The notes: generated by a model not told the origin, from the sequence alone. A stretch of 29,788 nt of DNA from CAZCTC01 sp964501335 (GCA_964501335.1 CAZCTC010000088.1:1-29788); one strand, 5' to 3'; numbered from the stretch's first letter, positions 20,957 to 28,491 are shown. Made by a program: numbers and translations.

Positions 20957-21979
20957 ATGCAACAAATTCACTTTCCTTCGGTTGTCGGCGTCGGCTCGAC
21001 GGAGGCTGGGATGCTTTCGTTGGGAACGTTTAGCCGGGCGCGCCGTGATTTGCCGTATACCACGGCCTGGGATGGGCAGCTCTATCTGGTCGGGCCGCGG
21101 GTGGCCGATTTCACCCGCCCGGTGGAGCGGATGGATTTTGCCCGGCTGTCTGACGGCCCGGAGCTGCGGGCTCTCACTTATACGGCCCTGGGATTGCTGT
21201 TAGGGAGCGGCGACCATCGGCTTTCCCTGGCTATCGGTCTGCCGGTTGAGGTGATGTCGGATGTGGATCTGGCCCATGCCACGCTCCGAAATCTGCGTTC
21301 CTGGATGGTAGGGGCGCATGCTTTTACGGTGAACGAGGCTGCGGTGCAACTGTCGATCGAGCAGGTGCAGATTCTGGCGCAGCCGGCCGGCGCTTTCTTT
21401 GCCTGGGGCTTGAACGACCTGGGCAAATGGAATCGGGCGACGGACGATATCAAGGCCCTGGTGGCGGTCTGTGATCTGGGCTTCAATACGCTGGATCTCT
21501 TTGTGGTGCAGAACGGCCAGATCGTCAATCGCTTTACCGGCGGGGATACGGTGGGGATGCGGCGGGCTTCGGAGATGTTCTGCCAGACTTTGCAGCGGCA
21601 GTATGGATTGAAGCTTTCTCTGCAGGAGGCCGATGCGCTGTTGCGCCAGCGCCGGCCCACGTTGCTGATCTCCGGCACTTCCGTCGATTTGACCGGGGCA
21701 GCGCGCCAGGCGTTGGATTCGGCGGCCGGTTCGGTGCTGGCCTTTTTGGAATCTCGCTGGGGCAACGGCCGGCAGTTCGGACATTTGCTTTTCACGGGGG
21801 GTGGGGCGGAGGCGTTGCGTGAGTCTTTGCTGAGGGCCTATCCCTACGGCGTGATTTTGCCCGAGCCTGTGACGGCCAATGCGTTGGGTCTGGCGCGATA
21901 TGCCCGCCGGGTCTGGTCGGCCGGGCAGGTGGTGGGGTTTGATCCGGGCTTTGGCGGCATCAAAGCGGTAGCGTTGTAA
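20957..21979 (+). CDS. parM-like: ParM-like actin with circularly permuted motif order
   Basis: This 340-residue protein starts at ATG 20957 with GAGGGGG five bases upstream. Actin-fold motifs are clear: phosphate-2 VCDLGFNTLDLFVV (171-184; D173, T178, D180), connect-like FTGGDTVGMRRA, adenosine motif LLFTGGGAEAL (277-287) and PEPVTANALGLARYA (302-316), the usual C-terminal block of ParM-type proteins. The phosphate-1 motif, normally the N-terminus, appears instead at the very end: VVGFDPGFGGIKAVAL (325-340). The protein begins IHFPSVVGVG, the strand that normally follows that motif. This order is what a circular permutation between strands 2 and 3 would give. Reading frame and stop are clean. 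Likely role: an ATP-driven filament for element segregation, with the ParR-like protein encoded downstream. Confidence 0.88.
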   Translation: MQQIHFPSVVGVGSTEAGMLSLGTFSRARRDLPYTTAWDGQLYLVGPRVADFTRPVERMDFARLSDGPELRALTYTALGLLLGSGDHRLSLAIGLPVEVMSDVDLAHATLRNLRSWMVGAHAFTVNEAAVQLSIEQVQILAQPAGAFFAWGLNDLGKWNRATDDIKALVAVCDLGFNTLDLFVVQNGQIVNRFTGGDTVGMRRASEMFCQTLQRQYGLKLSLQEADALLRQRRPTLLISGTSVDLTGAARQALDSAAGSVLAFLESRWGNGRQFGHLLFTGGGAEALRESLLRAYPYGVILPEPVTANALGLARYARRVWSAGQVVGFDPGFGGIKAVAL

Positions 21980-22017
21980 CGCTATCAACTCTTTGCCGAT
22001 GATTTCAAGTGATAGCG
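21980..22017 (+). promoter_or_regulatory. Hairpin between the actin-like stop and the ParR-like ribosome site
   Basis: CGCTATCA (21980-21987) pairs perfectly with TGATAGCG (22010-22017), which abuts the GAGGTG ribosome site of the 22027 gene. It could tune translation of the adaptor relative to the filament protein. Confidence 0.5.
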
Positions 22018-22026
22018 AGGTGAACG

Positions 22027-22377
22027 ATGAATCCGAAACTCAAGAATCCTGTAATTTATTTTCTGCGTTGTCGGCCAGGGGTGGATGACGATTTGATTGC
22101 CTGGTTGAACGGTTTGCCGGATCAGCCCTTTGGGATCAAATCGCATTCGGTCAAGACGGCTCTGCGTCGAGGGCTGCAAGGGACGGGGCCCTTTTCCCAG
22201 GAGACTCCGGCATTGGATGTCGGAGAGTTGCGCCAGGTGGTGGAGGCGGCGGTGGCGACACAACTGGCGCGATGCGGTGCTACGGTTTTTACGGCCGATG
22301 CGGTTGAATCGCCTGAAAGTGGGGAGGCGGAGGCTTTGCTCGACCAATTGACGGCAGGCATGGCGATCGATGAGTGA
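22027..22377 (+). CDS. parR-like: ParR-like ribbon-helix-helix adaptor
   Basis: This 116-residue protein starts at ATG 22027 with GCGAGGTG six bases upstream, 47 bases after the actin-like stop. The N-terminal part fits an RHH domain: strand VIYFLRCRP, helix DDDLIAWLNGLP, and a basic helix KSHSVKTALRRGLQ. The rest (about 60-116) is polar and helical with an acidic C-terminus, comparable to ParR tails that contact the filament. Gene order (actin then RHH) matches type II partition operons. Its DNA target is not evident; the 65-bp element directly downstream and the AT-rich region before the operon are candidates. The fold is inferred from pattern only. Confidence 0.7.
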   Translation: MNPKLKNPVIYFLRCRPGVDDDLIAWLNGLPDQPFGIKSHSVKTALRRGLQGTGPFSQETPALDVGELRQVVEAAVATQLARCGATVFTADAVESPESGEAEALLDQLTAGMAIDE

Positions 22378-22381
22378 CTGA

Positions 22382-22446
22382 CGCCGCATGAATCCGCCGG
22401 TCCGATCGTTGCCGCCTTCAGATTAAAGCGGGGGATTCATGCGGCG
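22382..22446. repeat. 65-bp inverted-repeat element, copy 1
   Basis: A 14-bp perfect stem (CGCCGCATGAATCC with its complement at 22433-22446) encloses a loop containing TTGCCGCC. It begins five bases after the ParR-like stop. A homologous copy in the opposite orientation is at 23431-23494. Confidence 0.75.
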
Positions 22447-22511
22447 GGATATCCATCGGTTGCGACAACATCACGTTACTACATTACTCATTATTAATGA
22501 AGGAGCATTCT

Positions 22512-22943
22512 ATGACCGAATGGTTGTATCAGGATATTACAGGGGGGATTCTCCACGCTTCCCGCCTGCTTTGTAGCAGGCTTGGCGAACGGCGCCAGGG
22601 CATGACGGAATCTCAGATTTCCAATGCCTTGCAGCAGACTCTCCAGGAGCTTGGTTATCAGGTGGAAGCCGAAGTGGTGATTCCCTGTGCATACGAAGGT
22701 CGCAGGGTGGGCGTCCATCGGGTTGACCTTGTGGTGGAGGGGGTGGTTGTGGTGGAACTCAAAACGACTCAACAGCTTACGTCCAGAGATTATGCTCAAT
22801 TGCGGGCTTATTTGATCGACGGCGGGTGGGCTGTGGGATTGTTGCTCAACTTTGGAGGAGATGACTTCGAATCCAAACGGTTGTATGAGGCGCGGAACGA
22901 TCCTGCGGTGAAGGAGGCGAACCGTGTTCTTCGATCGTGCTAA
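22512..22943 (+). CDS. PD-(D/E)XK protein of the GxxExxY type
   Basis: This 143-residue protein starts at ATG 22512 (MTEWLYQDITGG) with AAGGAG six bases upstream; an in-frame ATG at 22497 overlaps that site. The core RVD72LVVEGVVVVE82LK84 followed by a Gln-containing helix (DYAQLRAYLIDGGWAVGLLLNFGG) is the PDDEXK_3/GxxExxY pattern. Candidate metal-binding residues are D72, E82 and K84. The N-terminus has the usual helical layout but lacks the namesake GxxExxY word. Its function in the family is uncertain: nuclease-like, often on mobile elements. It overlaps the next gene by 20 bases. Confidence 0.8.
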   Translation: MTEWLYQDITGGILHASRLLCSRLGERRQGMTESQISNALQQTLQELGYQVEAEVVIPCAYEGRRVGVHRVDLVVEGVVVVELKTTQQLTSRDYAQLRAYLIDGGWAVGLLLNFGGDDFESKRLYEARNDPAVKEANRVLRSC

Positions 22944-23424
22944 AGCTCAACGGGAAGGCGTCTTCCTGTTTCTTTCGCGGCTGGATTCCGCCGGCCCTTT
23001 GTGGACCGGACCGCTGGCCAATCTGCGGACGGCCTTGCAATGCGGCGCCGGCGTGGAGCAGACGGCGGTGGAATTTGCCGGCGTGCTGGGCCAGGTCGCC
23101 CAGGCCTTGACCGCGGCTCAGGCAGAGAAAAACGCGCTGCTTCAGGAATCGCTCCAGTTCAAGGCCCAGGCGCAGTATTACCGGCAACTGGCGGAGAATA
23201 CGGCGGCCTCATTCAACAGTGCCGAGGTGCAACGGCTTCAGAACCAGGTGCAAGCCTTGCGGGCCGAACTGAGCCGGGCTCAGCTATCCATCGGCCGGCA
23301 GCAGGCCGAGTTGACCGCGACCTACCAAAGCCTCGCCGATGAAAAGGCGAAGCTGGCCGACGCCAACCGGCTCATTGCCCGGCAACACCAGGATCTGGTC
23401 GACGGCTGGGGCGCCGAGAGTTAA
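22924..23424 (+). CDS. Coiled-coil protein
   Basis: This 166-residue protein starts at GTG 22924, preceded by GGAGG with six-base spacing, within the 3' end of the nuclease-like gene. The first 50 residues are mixed (FDRAKAQREGVFLFLSRLDS). From about 50 to 158 the protein is a continuous heptad-like coil (ALTAAQAEKNALLQESLQF, NQVQALRAELSRAQLSIGRQ). There is no membrane segment. It may be a structural or adaptor protein acting with the overlapping gene. No family is recognised. Confidence 0.7.
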   Translation: MFFDRAKAQREGVFLFLSRLDSAGPLWTGPLANLRTALQCGAGVEQTAVEFAGVLGQVAQALTAAQAEKNALLQESLQFKAQAQYYRQLAENTAASFNSAEVQRLQNQVQALRAELSRAQLSIGRQQAELTATYQSLADEKAKLADANRLIARQHQDLVDGWGAES

Positions 23425-23430
23425 CCACGA

Positions 23431-23494
23431 GCCGCACGAATCGCCCATTCAATAGAGAGGGCGGCAATGCGTCCCTGCGGGGGATTCGTGCGGC
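23431..23494. repeat. 65-bp inverted-repeat element, copy 2
   Basis: A 12-bp perfect stem (GCCGCACGAATC with its complement at 23483-23494). Read as reverse complement it aligns with copy 1 over its length, including TTGCCGCC in the loop. The stem differs from copy 1 by a T-A to C-G pair exchange, a compensatory change. Confidence 0.75.
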
Positions 23495-23537
23495 AGATTA
23501 ACAACAAAACACACACCATCTTCAGGAGGTTTCAAGG

Positions 23538-24989
23538 ATGAAAAAATTAGATGCGACGGCATTGATGCATACATTGGACCGCGATCTGCCCGACGGGCGG
23601 TGGCGGTCGGTGTTGGAAGTTTTGGAAATCGTCGGGGTGGCCGACAGCCAGCAGCTCCAGGAGATCACCGGCCTTTCCCGGGATCGGCTGGCGGCGGCGA
23701 TGGAAAAGCTCCAGGCGGCGGCCGCCGGTGGGCCGCCGATCCTCTACACGCCGGCCGTGAAAGTGATCCGCCCGGGCCGGCGCGGTGGGCAGGCCAGGCT
23801 CTTTTGCCTGGGAGAAAGCGGCGCGGCGTTGCTCCGCCACATGGAGCATCCCCAGGCTGAGGAATGCGGGCTGGTCGAGCCGACGGCGCTGGCGCATGCC
23901 GTGGCCATGCTCGATGTCCGTTTGCAGGCGCAGCGCGCCGGCCTGCCGGTGAAGACCGACGCGGTCCTCTTTTACGGAGACGAAGCCCGGCTCCGGCCCG
24001 ACAATCTGGTGACGTTGCCCGACGGCACTCAGGCGATCTTCGAGCTGGAGCAGCTCCTCACGGCGCAGCACCTGGCCCGGGCGTTGGAAAGCCTGGAGCA
24101 CAAGGCGGCCTTTTTCGAGGATGAGCCGGAAATCTCAACCGGCGTTCGCGTGCTGTTCAATCTGCCCCGCGGCCGGGACTACGAGCGCACCTTGCAGGTC
24201 TGGCGCAAGGCGGCTTCACTGCTGGCCCGCCGGCAACCCGAGGGACTCCCCTTTCATCTTTATGCGATGCCGTTGGAAGAGTTCAAGGCCCGGCCGGATT
24301 GGAACGAACCGCCCGACGAAGGCCGCTGGATCGATCTCACGTTGCCCGCCTTCAATGCCGGACCGGTGGAAGCCGATCCCGAGGCCGCGCTGCCGCAGGA
24401 GTTACACCGTTACTCCCACCGGGAAAGCCGGCTGGTTCTGACGGCGCTCTGGCAGGTCTTCAATGAGACGCTGGCGGCCCGTCCGCCGGAAGAAATCGTG
24501 GCGGACCCGGCTTTCTTTGAGGTGATGGGGATGATCCATGTCGCTTCCCATGGATCGCATCTCCGGCCGATCGAGCGCGCCGCCTTCCCGCAGGCTTCGA
24601 TCTATTTGCTCAAGCAATACCTGAGCCTGCATCCGCCGCTGCGGAAGCAACTACAGCGGGAGATGGGCCGGGGGATGCAGTCGACTCGCTGGAATCCCAT
24701 GACGATCAATCACCGGATTCAGGTGGTCTGCGAAGCCTTCCTGAAATACCACGGCTTCAGCGACGATGGGGGGCTTTCGGTCTATGCCACAGCCCCCGAC
24801 TGGACCGCCCGCGAGCCTCAGACCTTCCAGGTGCGGGTGGTCGTCGATCCTCAACTGCTCGTCGCCGGTGACGGATTGCCGGCCGATCGCAGCCGGGTCC
24901 GCGAAGCCGAGGCCTCGCTGGCCTGGGTCTTGCGCGGGCTCTTCGCCTACGCCGGCGAGCTGGATCTCCCCCGCCCGGCTTTCTGGTAA
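23538..24989 (+). CDS. Replication-relaxation-like protein (winged helix plus nuclease-like domain)
   Basis: This 483-residue protein starts at ATG 23538 with AGGAGG about nine bases upstream. Residues 25-105 form a winged helix (VLEIVGVADSQQLQEITG, LSRDRLAAAMEKLQ, then ARLFCLGESGAALL). Residues 112-230 contain RLRPD155NLVTLPDGTQAIFE169LE and a following helix LARALESLEHKAAFF, the nuclease-like core of replication-relaxation family proteins. These are thought to act in plasmid replication or mobilisation. The C-terminal half (about 270-483) is helical and unassigned. It resembles in design the protein at 3799-5121, which closes the other arm. It precedes the ATPase and primase genes, so a joint role in initiation is plausible. 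Confidence 0.8.
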   Translation: MKKLDATALMHTLDRDLPDGRWRSVLEVLEIVGVADSQQLQEITGLSRDRLAAAMEKLQAAAAGGPPILYTPAVKVIRPGRRGGQARLFCLGESGAALLRHMEHPQAEECGLVEPTALAHAVAMLDVRLQAQRAGLPVKTDAVLFYGDEARLRPDNLVTLPDGTQAIFELEQLLTAQHLARALESLEHKAAFFEDEPEISTGVRVLFNLPRGRDYERTLQVWRKAASLLARRQPEGLPFHLYAMPLEEFKARPDWNEPPDEGRWIDLTLPAFNAGPVEADPEAALPQELHRYSHRESRLVLTALWQVFNETLAARPPEEIVADPAFFEVMGMIHVASHGSHLRPIERAAFPQASIYLLKQYLSLHPPLRKQLQREMGRGMQSTRWNPMTINHRIQVVCEAFLKYHGFSDDGGLSVYATAPDWTAREPQTFQVRVVVDPQLLVAGDGLPADRSRVREAEASLAWVLRGLFAYAGELDLPRPAFW

Positions 24990-25053
24990 ACGCAGATTGG
25001 AAGAATGGAAGTTTGGAAGGTGGAAAACCACCTTCCAGCTTCCGATCTTCCAG
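24989..25053. repeat. AACGCAGA-GGAAG hairpin repeat
   Basis: Direct GGAAG units (24999-25020) face inverted CTTCC units (25031-25052), with a perfect GGAAGGTGG/CCACCTTCC core and an AAAA loop. The left arm shares AACGCAGA plus GGAAGAATGGAAG with 784-822 at the other end of the window. It lies in the gap before the ATPase gene. Confidence 0.75.
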
Positions 25054-25092
25054 GGGAAATACAAAATCTACCTTCCTATGAAAGGATTATCT

Positions 25093-26943
25093 ATGTCTAA
25101 CTCTGTCTCTTTTACCCAATCCGACTATGCCGCCGCAAAAGCATTGGTCGATATTCTCAATGGAATCCCCTTGAATGGATTGGCGGAGCATCCCGAACCG
25201 CTGGGAGTTTGGGGCTCGGCTTTGGTGCAACTCAATGGAATTTTGATCGGCTCCGGCCGCCCTGCCGTGCGCCAGGCCTTTGCAGCTCAACTGAAAGCGT
25301 ACCCGGATCTGGCTGTATTGCAGAAGCTGGCCTCTACCGGTGGGGTGATGGAAGGCGCCACCCGTGAGGCCTTGGAAATCCTTGAAGCCGACGGCCGGCA
25401 ATTGCCTTATGAGTTGCCCTTTGTAGATTCGGCGGAATCGCTTGTCGATCTGGCCGAGTTTGTCAACCGTACCCTGGTCATCCCGAAATTTCCTACCCGG
25501 GAGAAGAAACGTGCGGTGGCCTGTGTGATCGGCCATTTGCTGCTGGGCCAGGGACGGCTGTTGGTTTCGGAATTGGACAATTCGCCCTATGTGGTTGCCG
25601 ATGATAATTCGGTCTGGCCGCTTTCGGACGAGACGGCGGCTACGCTCGTTATGTTGAACCAGGCCGGCCTTAACGCTTCAGAATCCGCTTTCGAGTGGGT
25701 GTTGAATGAGTTGCAGTGCCTGGCCGTGACTTCCGGCCGTCAGGTTACTTTCCGTCAGTTTTTCCATCATGAGGCCGGTCCCCTTCTTTACGTTTCTTGT
25801 GGCCCGTCTGCCGTTATTCGGGGGCGGTTGGACGGGGAGGAGGTCCGGCTGGAACTGTTATCCAACGGCACGGATGATATCTGGTTCCGCGGGGCGGATG
25901 CTTTGCCGGAATGGAACCATGAGGCTGCGGCGCTCGATCCTTTGACGTTGTCGCCGTTTGTTCCCTGTCTGGTCACGCCGCCCGAGGTGCCGGCTTACAC
26001 CCCGGAGGTGCAACGGCTGTTGTTCCGTTCCTGGTTGATTGGATTGATCGCCGATGTCCGACCGATCCCTATGGTTTCCACGATTGGAGATCGGGGCGGC
26101 GGCAAAAGTCAGGTGGTCCGTTCTCTCTCGGTTCTCTTCATGGAGAAAGATCCCACGGCGCTGCAGGACGATCAACGCAATATGGAAGCCCAGGCAGTTC
26201 ATACGCCGATTCTGGCTTTGGATAATGTCGATTCCAATCCTCCGCCGTGGTTTGCCGATTTCATTGCCGCCCTGGTGACGCACGTGGATTTAGAGCGGCG
26301 CAAAATGTATACCAATACGCAGGTCGAACGTGAGAAAATGCCGGCCGTGCCGGTGATCTCTACCCGCACAGCCTCCTTTGCCCGCCCCGATGTGGCCGAA
26401 CGGCTTTTGCCGCTTTCTACCGGACAGTTTGCGGAGAACGGCGTGGGGATGCTTGCCGATAGCGAACTCGACAAATTGACCCGAGACAATCGGGACGGGG
26501 TGTTGGTCTGGCTGGCAAAGCAGGCGGTCATCTCTTTGACCAGGATGAATCAGGCCCCGCCGTTGCCGGGACGGTTTGTCGAGTTTGCTCAAGTCGTGTG
26601 GGTTCAGGCTGAACCAGGCTCTCAGGATGCCCGGGCGGCTTTGACGGCTCTGCGCCAGGCGCAACATCTGTCGGTGGGGGATGCCGATCCTCTGATTGCG
26701 GCGGTGATCGAATATGCGCCGCGGCTTTGTGAGGGGACCGGACACTGGAGTGGAACGCCGAGTGAATTGGTGCGTTCTTTGCAGGTGCAGGGGGCGAACC
26801 TTTCCTATCCGCAAGGGGGAAAGGTGATTGCCCAAAAATTGCGCGAGAGTTCGGGGACTTTGATCCTGTTCGGGATCAAAGTGGTCGAGCGGCGGCAGGG
26901 GAATGCCACGATTTTTGTTTTGACCTATAAGGCGCAGCAGTAG
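25093..26943 (+). CDS. D5/SF3-like ATPase, candidate replicative helicase
   Basis: The start at 25093 (MSNSVSFTQSDYAAAK) has AAAGGA seven bases upstream; longer readings cross the hairpin repeat and the preceding gene. The 616-residue protein has an N-terminal region of about 300 residues with no clear motif. The ATPase core follows: Walker A GDRGGGKSQ (332-340), Walker B ILALDNVD (373-380) and a VPVISTRT segment near a possible sensor. This resembles the ATPase part of D5-type primase-helicases, which usually carry the primase in the same chain. Here the primase is a separate gene 302 bases downstream. Likely role: unwinding at the element's origin. It lies in the plus-strand arm after the replication-relaxation-like gene. 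Confidence 0.78.
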   Translation: MSNSVSFTQSDYAAAKALVDILNGIPLNGLAEHPEPLGVWGSALVQLNGILIGSGRPAVRQAFAAQLKAYPDLAVLQKLASTGGVMEGATREALEILEADGRQLPYELPFVDSAESLVDLAEFVNRTLVIPKFPTREKKRAVACVIGHLLLGQGRLLVSELDNSPYVVADDNSVWPLSDETAATLVMLNQAGLNASESAFEWVLNELQCLAVTSGRQVTFRQFFHHEAGPLLYVSCGPSAVIRGRLDGEEVRLELLSNGTDDIWFRGADALPEWNHEAAALDPLTLSPFVPCLVTPPEVPAYTPEVQRLLFRSWLIGLIADVRPIPMVSTIGDRGGGKSQVVRSLSVLFMEKDPTALQDDQRNMEAQAVHTPILALDNVDSNPPPWFADFIAALVTHVDLERRKMYTNTQVEREKMPAVPVISTRTASFARPDVAERLLPLSTGQFAENGVGMLADSELDKLTRDNRDGVLVWLAKQAVISLTRMNQAPPLPGRFVEFAQVVWVQAEPGSQDARAALTALRQAQHLSVGDADPLIAAVIEYAPRLCEGTGHWSGTPSELVRSLQVQGANLSYPQGGKVIAQKLRESSGTLILFGIKVVERRQGNATIFVLTYKAQQ

Positions 26944-27245
26944 AGAACCCGGAGCTGGCGGGGAAAATTTTCCAAAAGTAGCCCTTCAGAAAATAAAAAC
27001 ATTTTGGTTTTGTTCCGATTGCTTCAGGCTGGAGATGGTGGGATAGCCGGAGAAAAATGAGAAAAGTTTACGAAAAAGCGCTTGACCACGGGAAAAACTT
27101 TTCTTTTTTTCTCCGGCTGTTTTGTGAATTGAGGGAGAGGTCGGAACAGAAAGAAAAAAGTTTTAGAAAAAATCCCTCAGCCCGGGAAAAGAAAGTTGGT
27201 TTTTCTCCGGTTTCTGGTTTTTAAGGAATTATCAAGGAGTTATCG
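26944..27245. other. Gene-free AT-rich region with nested hairpins, candidate origin
   Basis: A near-perfect 24-bp inverted repeat has arms at 27045-27069 and 27095-27118 (AGCCGGAGAAAAA...AAAGTTT and complement) with a 25-base loop. TGTTCCGA (27012-27019) and TCGGAACA (27141-27148) flank it. TTTTTCTCCGG recurs at 27106-27116 and 27200-27210. A 12-bp palindrome GGAAAATTTTCC lies at 26962-26973. No gene is supported. The position between ATPase and primase genes suits a replication or transfer origin, or the primase leader. Confidence 0.65.
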
Positions 27246-28355
27246 ATGAAAGTGGATCTTTCGGGAGTTGATTTTCTGGCATTGGTTTCCGGTTACACGC
27301 ACCTTAGCCAGGTAGCGCGAGGGAAAAACGGCGATGAATATGCCGGGCCCTGTCCGCAATGTAGCGGGGAGGATCGGTTCCGCGTCTGGCCCCGGCATTC
27401 GAAGGGGAGGGGGCGGTGGTATTGTCGTCGGTGCGAGCTGGCCGGCGATGCGGCGGACTTTCTGAGTTTTGTCCGACAGGGGATCAGCCCGGAAGAGAAG
27501 TGGAAGATGTTGGAGCGGCTGGGGGCCCGCATCGATTCCGACAAGGCCGGCGCGGTGGAGGGCAAACCGGCGCTGCGGTTACCTGAAGAGAGCCGTCCGC
27601 CGGCGCCGGCCTGGCAGGCCAGAGGTCGCGCCTGTCTGACGTATGCTCAAGGGCAACTCCGTCAAAATGACATGGCGTTGGCTTATCTGACCGGGCGGGG
27701 GATGAGCCTGGAGCTGATCCGGGAGGCGGGGCTGGGCTATATTCCAAAAGCGATTTCCGATAAGGCGGAGAGCTGGGGATTGGATTCCAGGGACGGCCCG
27801 GTCTGGATTCCTCGCGGGTGGGTGATCCCCTGGGAGATCGACGGTCAACTCTGGCGGCTCAATATCCGGCGCCATCCCAGGGAGCTGGAGGCGGCCCAGG
27901 CCCGTGAGGATGCTCTGGCCGCAGTAGAAGGTTGCCGGCCGAAGAAGGTGAACAAATATGCGGGGCCGCGAGGATGGGGCGGAGGCAAACCGCTCTATTG
28001 GGGGGATCGGATCAGCCTGACGAAGCCGGTGGTCATGGTCGAAGGGGAGTTCAAGGCTTTTGCCGTGTATCAGGCGGCCGGGGATTGGGTCGATGTGGTG
28101 GCCACGGGCTCCACGGCCGGGGCGCGGATCTCGCGCTGGATCACTTTGCTGGCGGCGGCGCCGTTGGTGTTGCTGGCTTTCGACAATGACGACAACCACG
28201 CCGGCGATGAGGCGGCCGCCTGGTGGCGGGATATTTTGTCCAATAGCCGGCGGTTGCGTCCCTTGTGGGCCGATCCGGATCAGATGGCGCAGGATGGCCT
28301 GGATCTGCGGTTGTGGATTCAGGGCGGGCTGGAGATGGGCCGGGCCGGGGGATGA
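27246..28355 (+). CDS. DnaG-like primase (zinc ribbon plus Toprim), no helicase domain
   Basis: This 369-residue protein starts at ATG 27246 with AAGGAG seven bases upstream. The N-terminal CHC2-type zinc ribbon uses C36, C39, C60 and C63 (PCPQCSGEDRFRVWP, WYCRRCELAGDA). The catalytic region includes a linker (about 130-200), the Toprim signature PVVMVEGEFKAF (261-272; E266 and E268) and LLAFDNDD (309-316), whose Asp residues would bind metal. This is the pattern of element-encoded primases with DnaG-type domains; length is short because no C-terminal helicase or DnaB-binding domain is present. It makes RNA primers for element replication, probably with the ATPase encoded upstream. The stop codon lies inside a tandem 18-bp repeat. 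Confidence 0.9.
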   Translation: MKVDLSGVDFLALVSGYTHLSQVARGKNGDEYAGPCPQCSGEDRFRVWPRHSKGRGRWYCRRCELAGDAADFLSFVRQGISPEEKWKMLERLGARIDSDKAGAVEGKPALRLPEESRPPAPAWQARGRACLTYAQGQLRQNDMALAYLTGRGMSLELIREAGLGYIPKAISDKAESWGLDSRDGPVWIPRGWVIPWEIDGQLWRLNIRRHPRELEAAQAREDALAAVEGCRPKKVNKYAGPRGWGGGKPLYWGDRISLTKPVVMVEGEFKAFAVYQAAGDWVDVVATGSTAGARISRWITLLAAAPLVLLAFDNDDNHAGDEAAAWWRDILSNSRRLRPLWADPDQMAQDGLDLRLWIQGGLEMGRAGG

Positions 28356-28382
28356 CCCGGCCCGGGGGATGACCCGGCCCGG
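28347..28382. repeat. Tandem 18-bp repeat at the primase stop codon
   Basis: Two direct copies of GGGGATGACCCGGCCCGG (28347-28364 and 28365-28382). The first contains the TGA stop of the primase gene. It is likely a slippage product. Confidence 0.8.
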
Positions 28383-28466
28383 TGATGGACGGAATATCGC
28401 AAGATTGCATTGCTGGCGGGGTGGAGCGATGTAGGGGAGTAGAACAATCCCCAAATGGTCCATACG

Positions 28467-28487
28467 ATGAGGTGCCCCTCACCTCAT
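28467..28487. terminator. Perfect 8-bp hairpin between convergent genes
   Basis: ATGAGGTG and CACCTCAT with loop CCCCT, between the primase and the convergent paralogue at 28492. It has no strong T-run, so any termination would be weak or protein-dependent. Confidence 0.45.
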
Positions 28488-28491
28488 AAAG

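Noticed and set aside
22846..24101. Minus-strand readings across the plus-strand arm
   Set aside because: They are antisense shadows of genes with clear domains and ribosome sites.
24766..25092. N-terminal extension of the D5-like ATPase
   Set aside because: It would overlap the 3' end of the preceding gene and a hairpin repeat; residues there are low-complexity and a good ribosome site exists for 25093.
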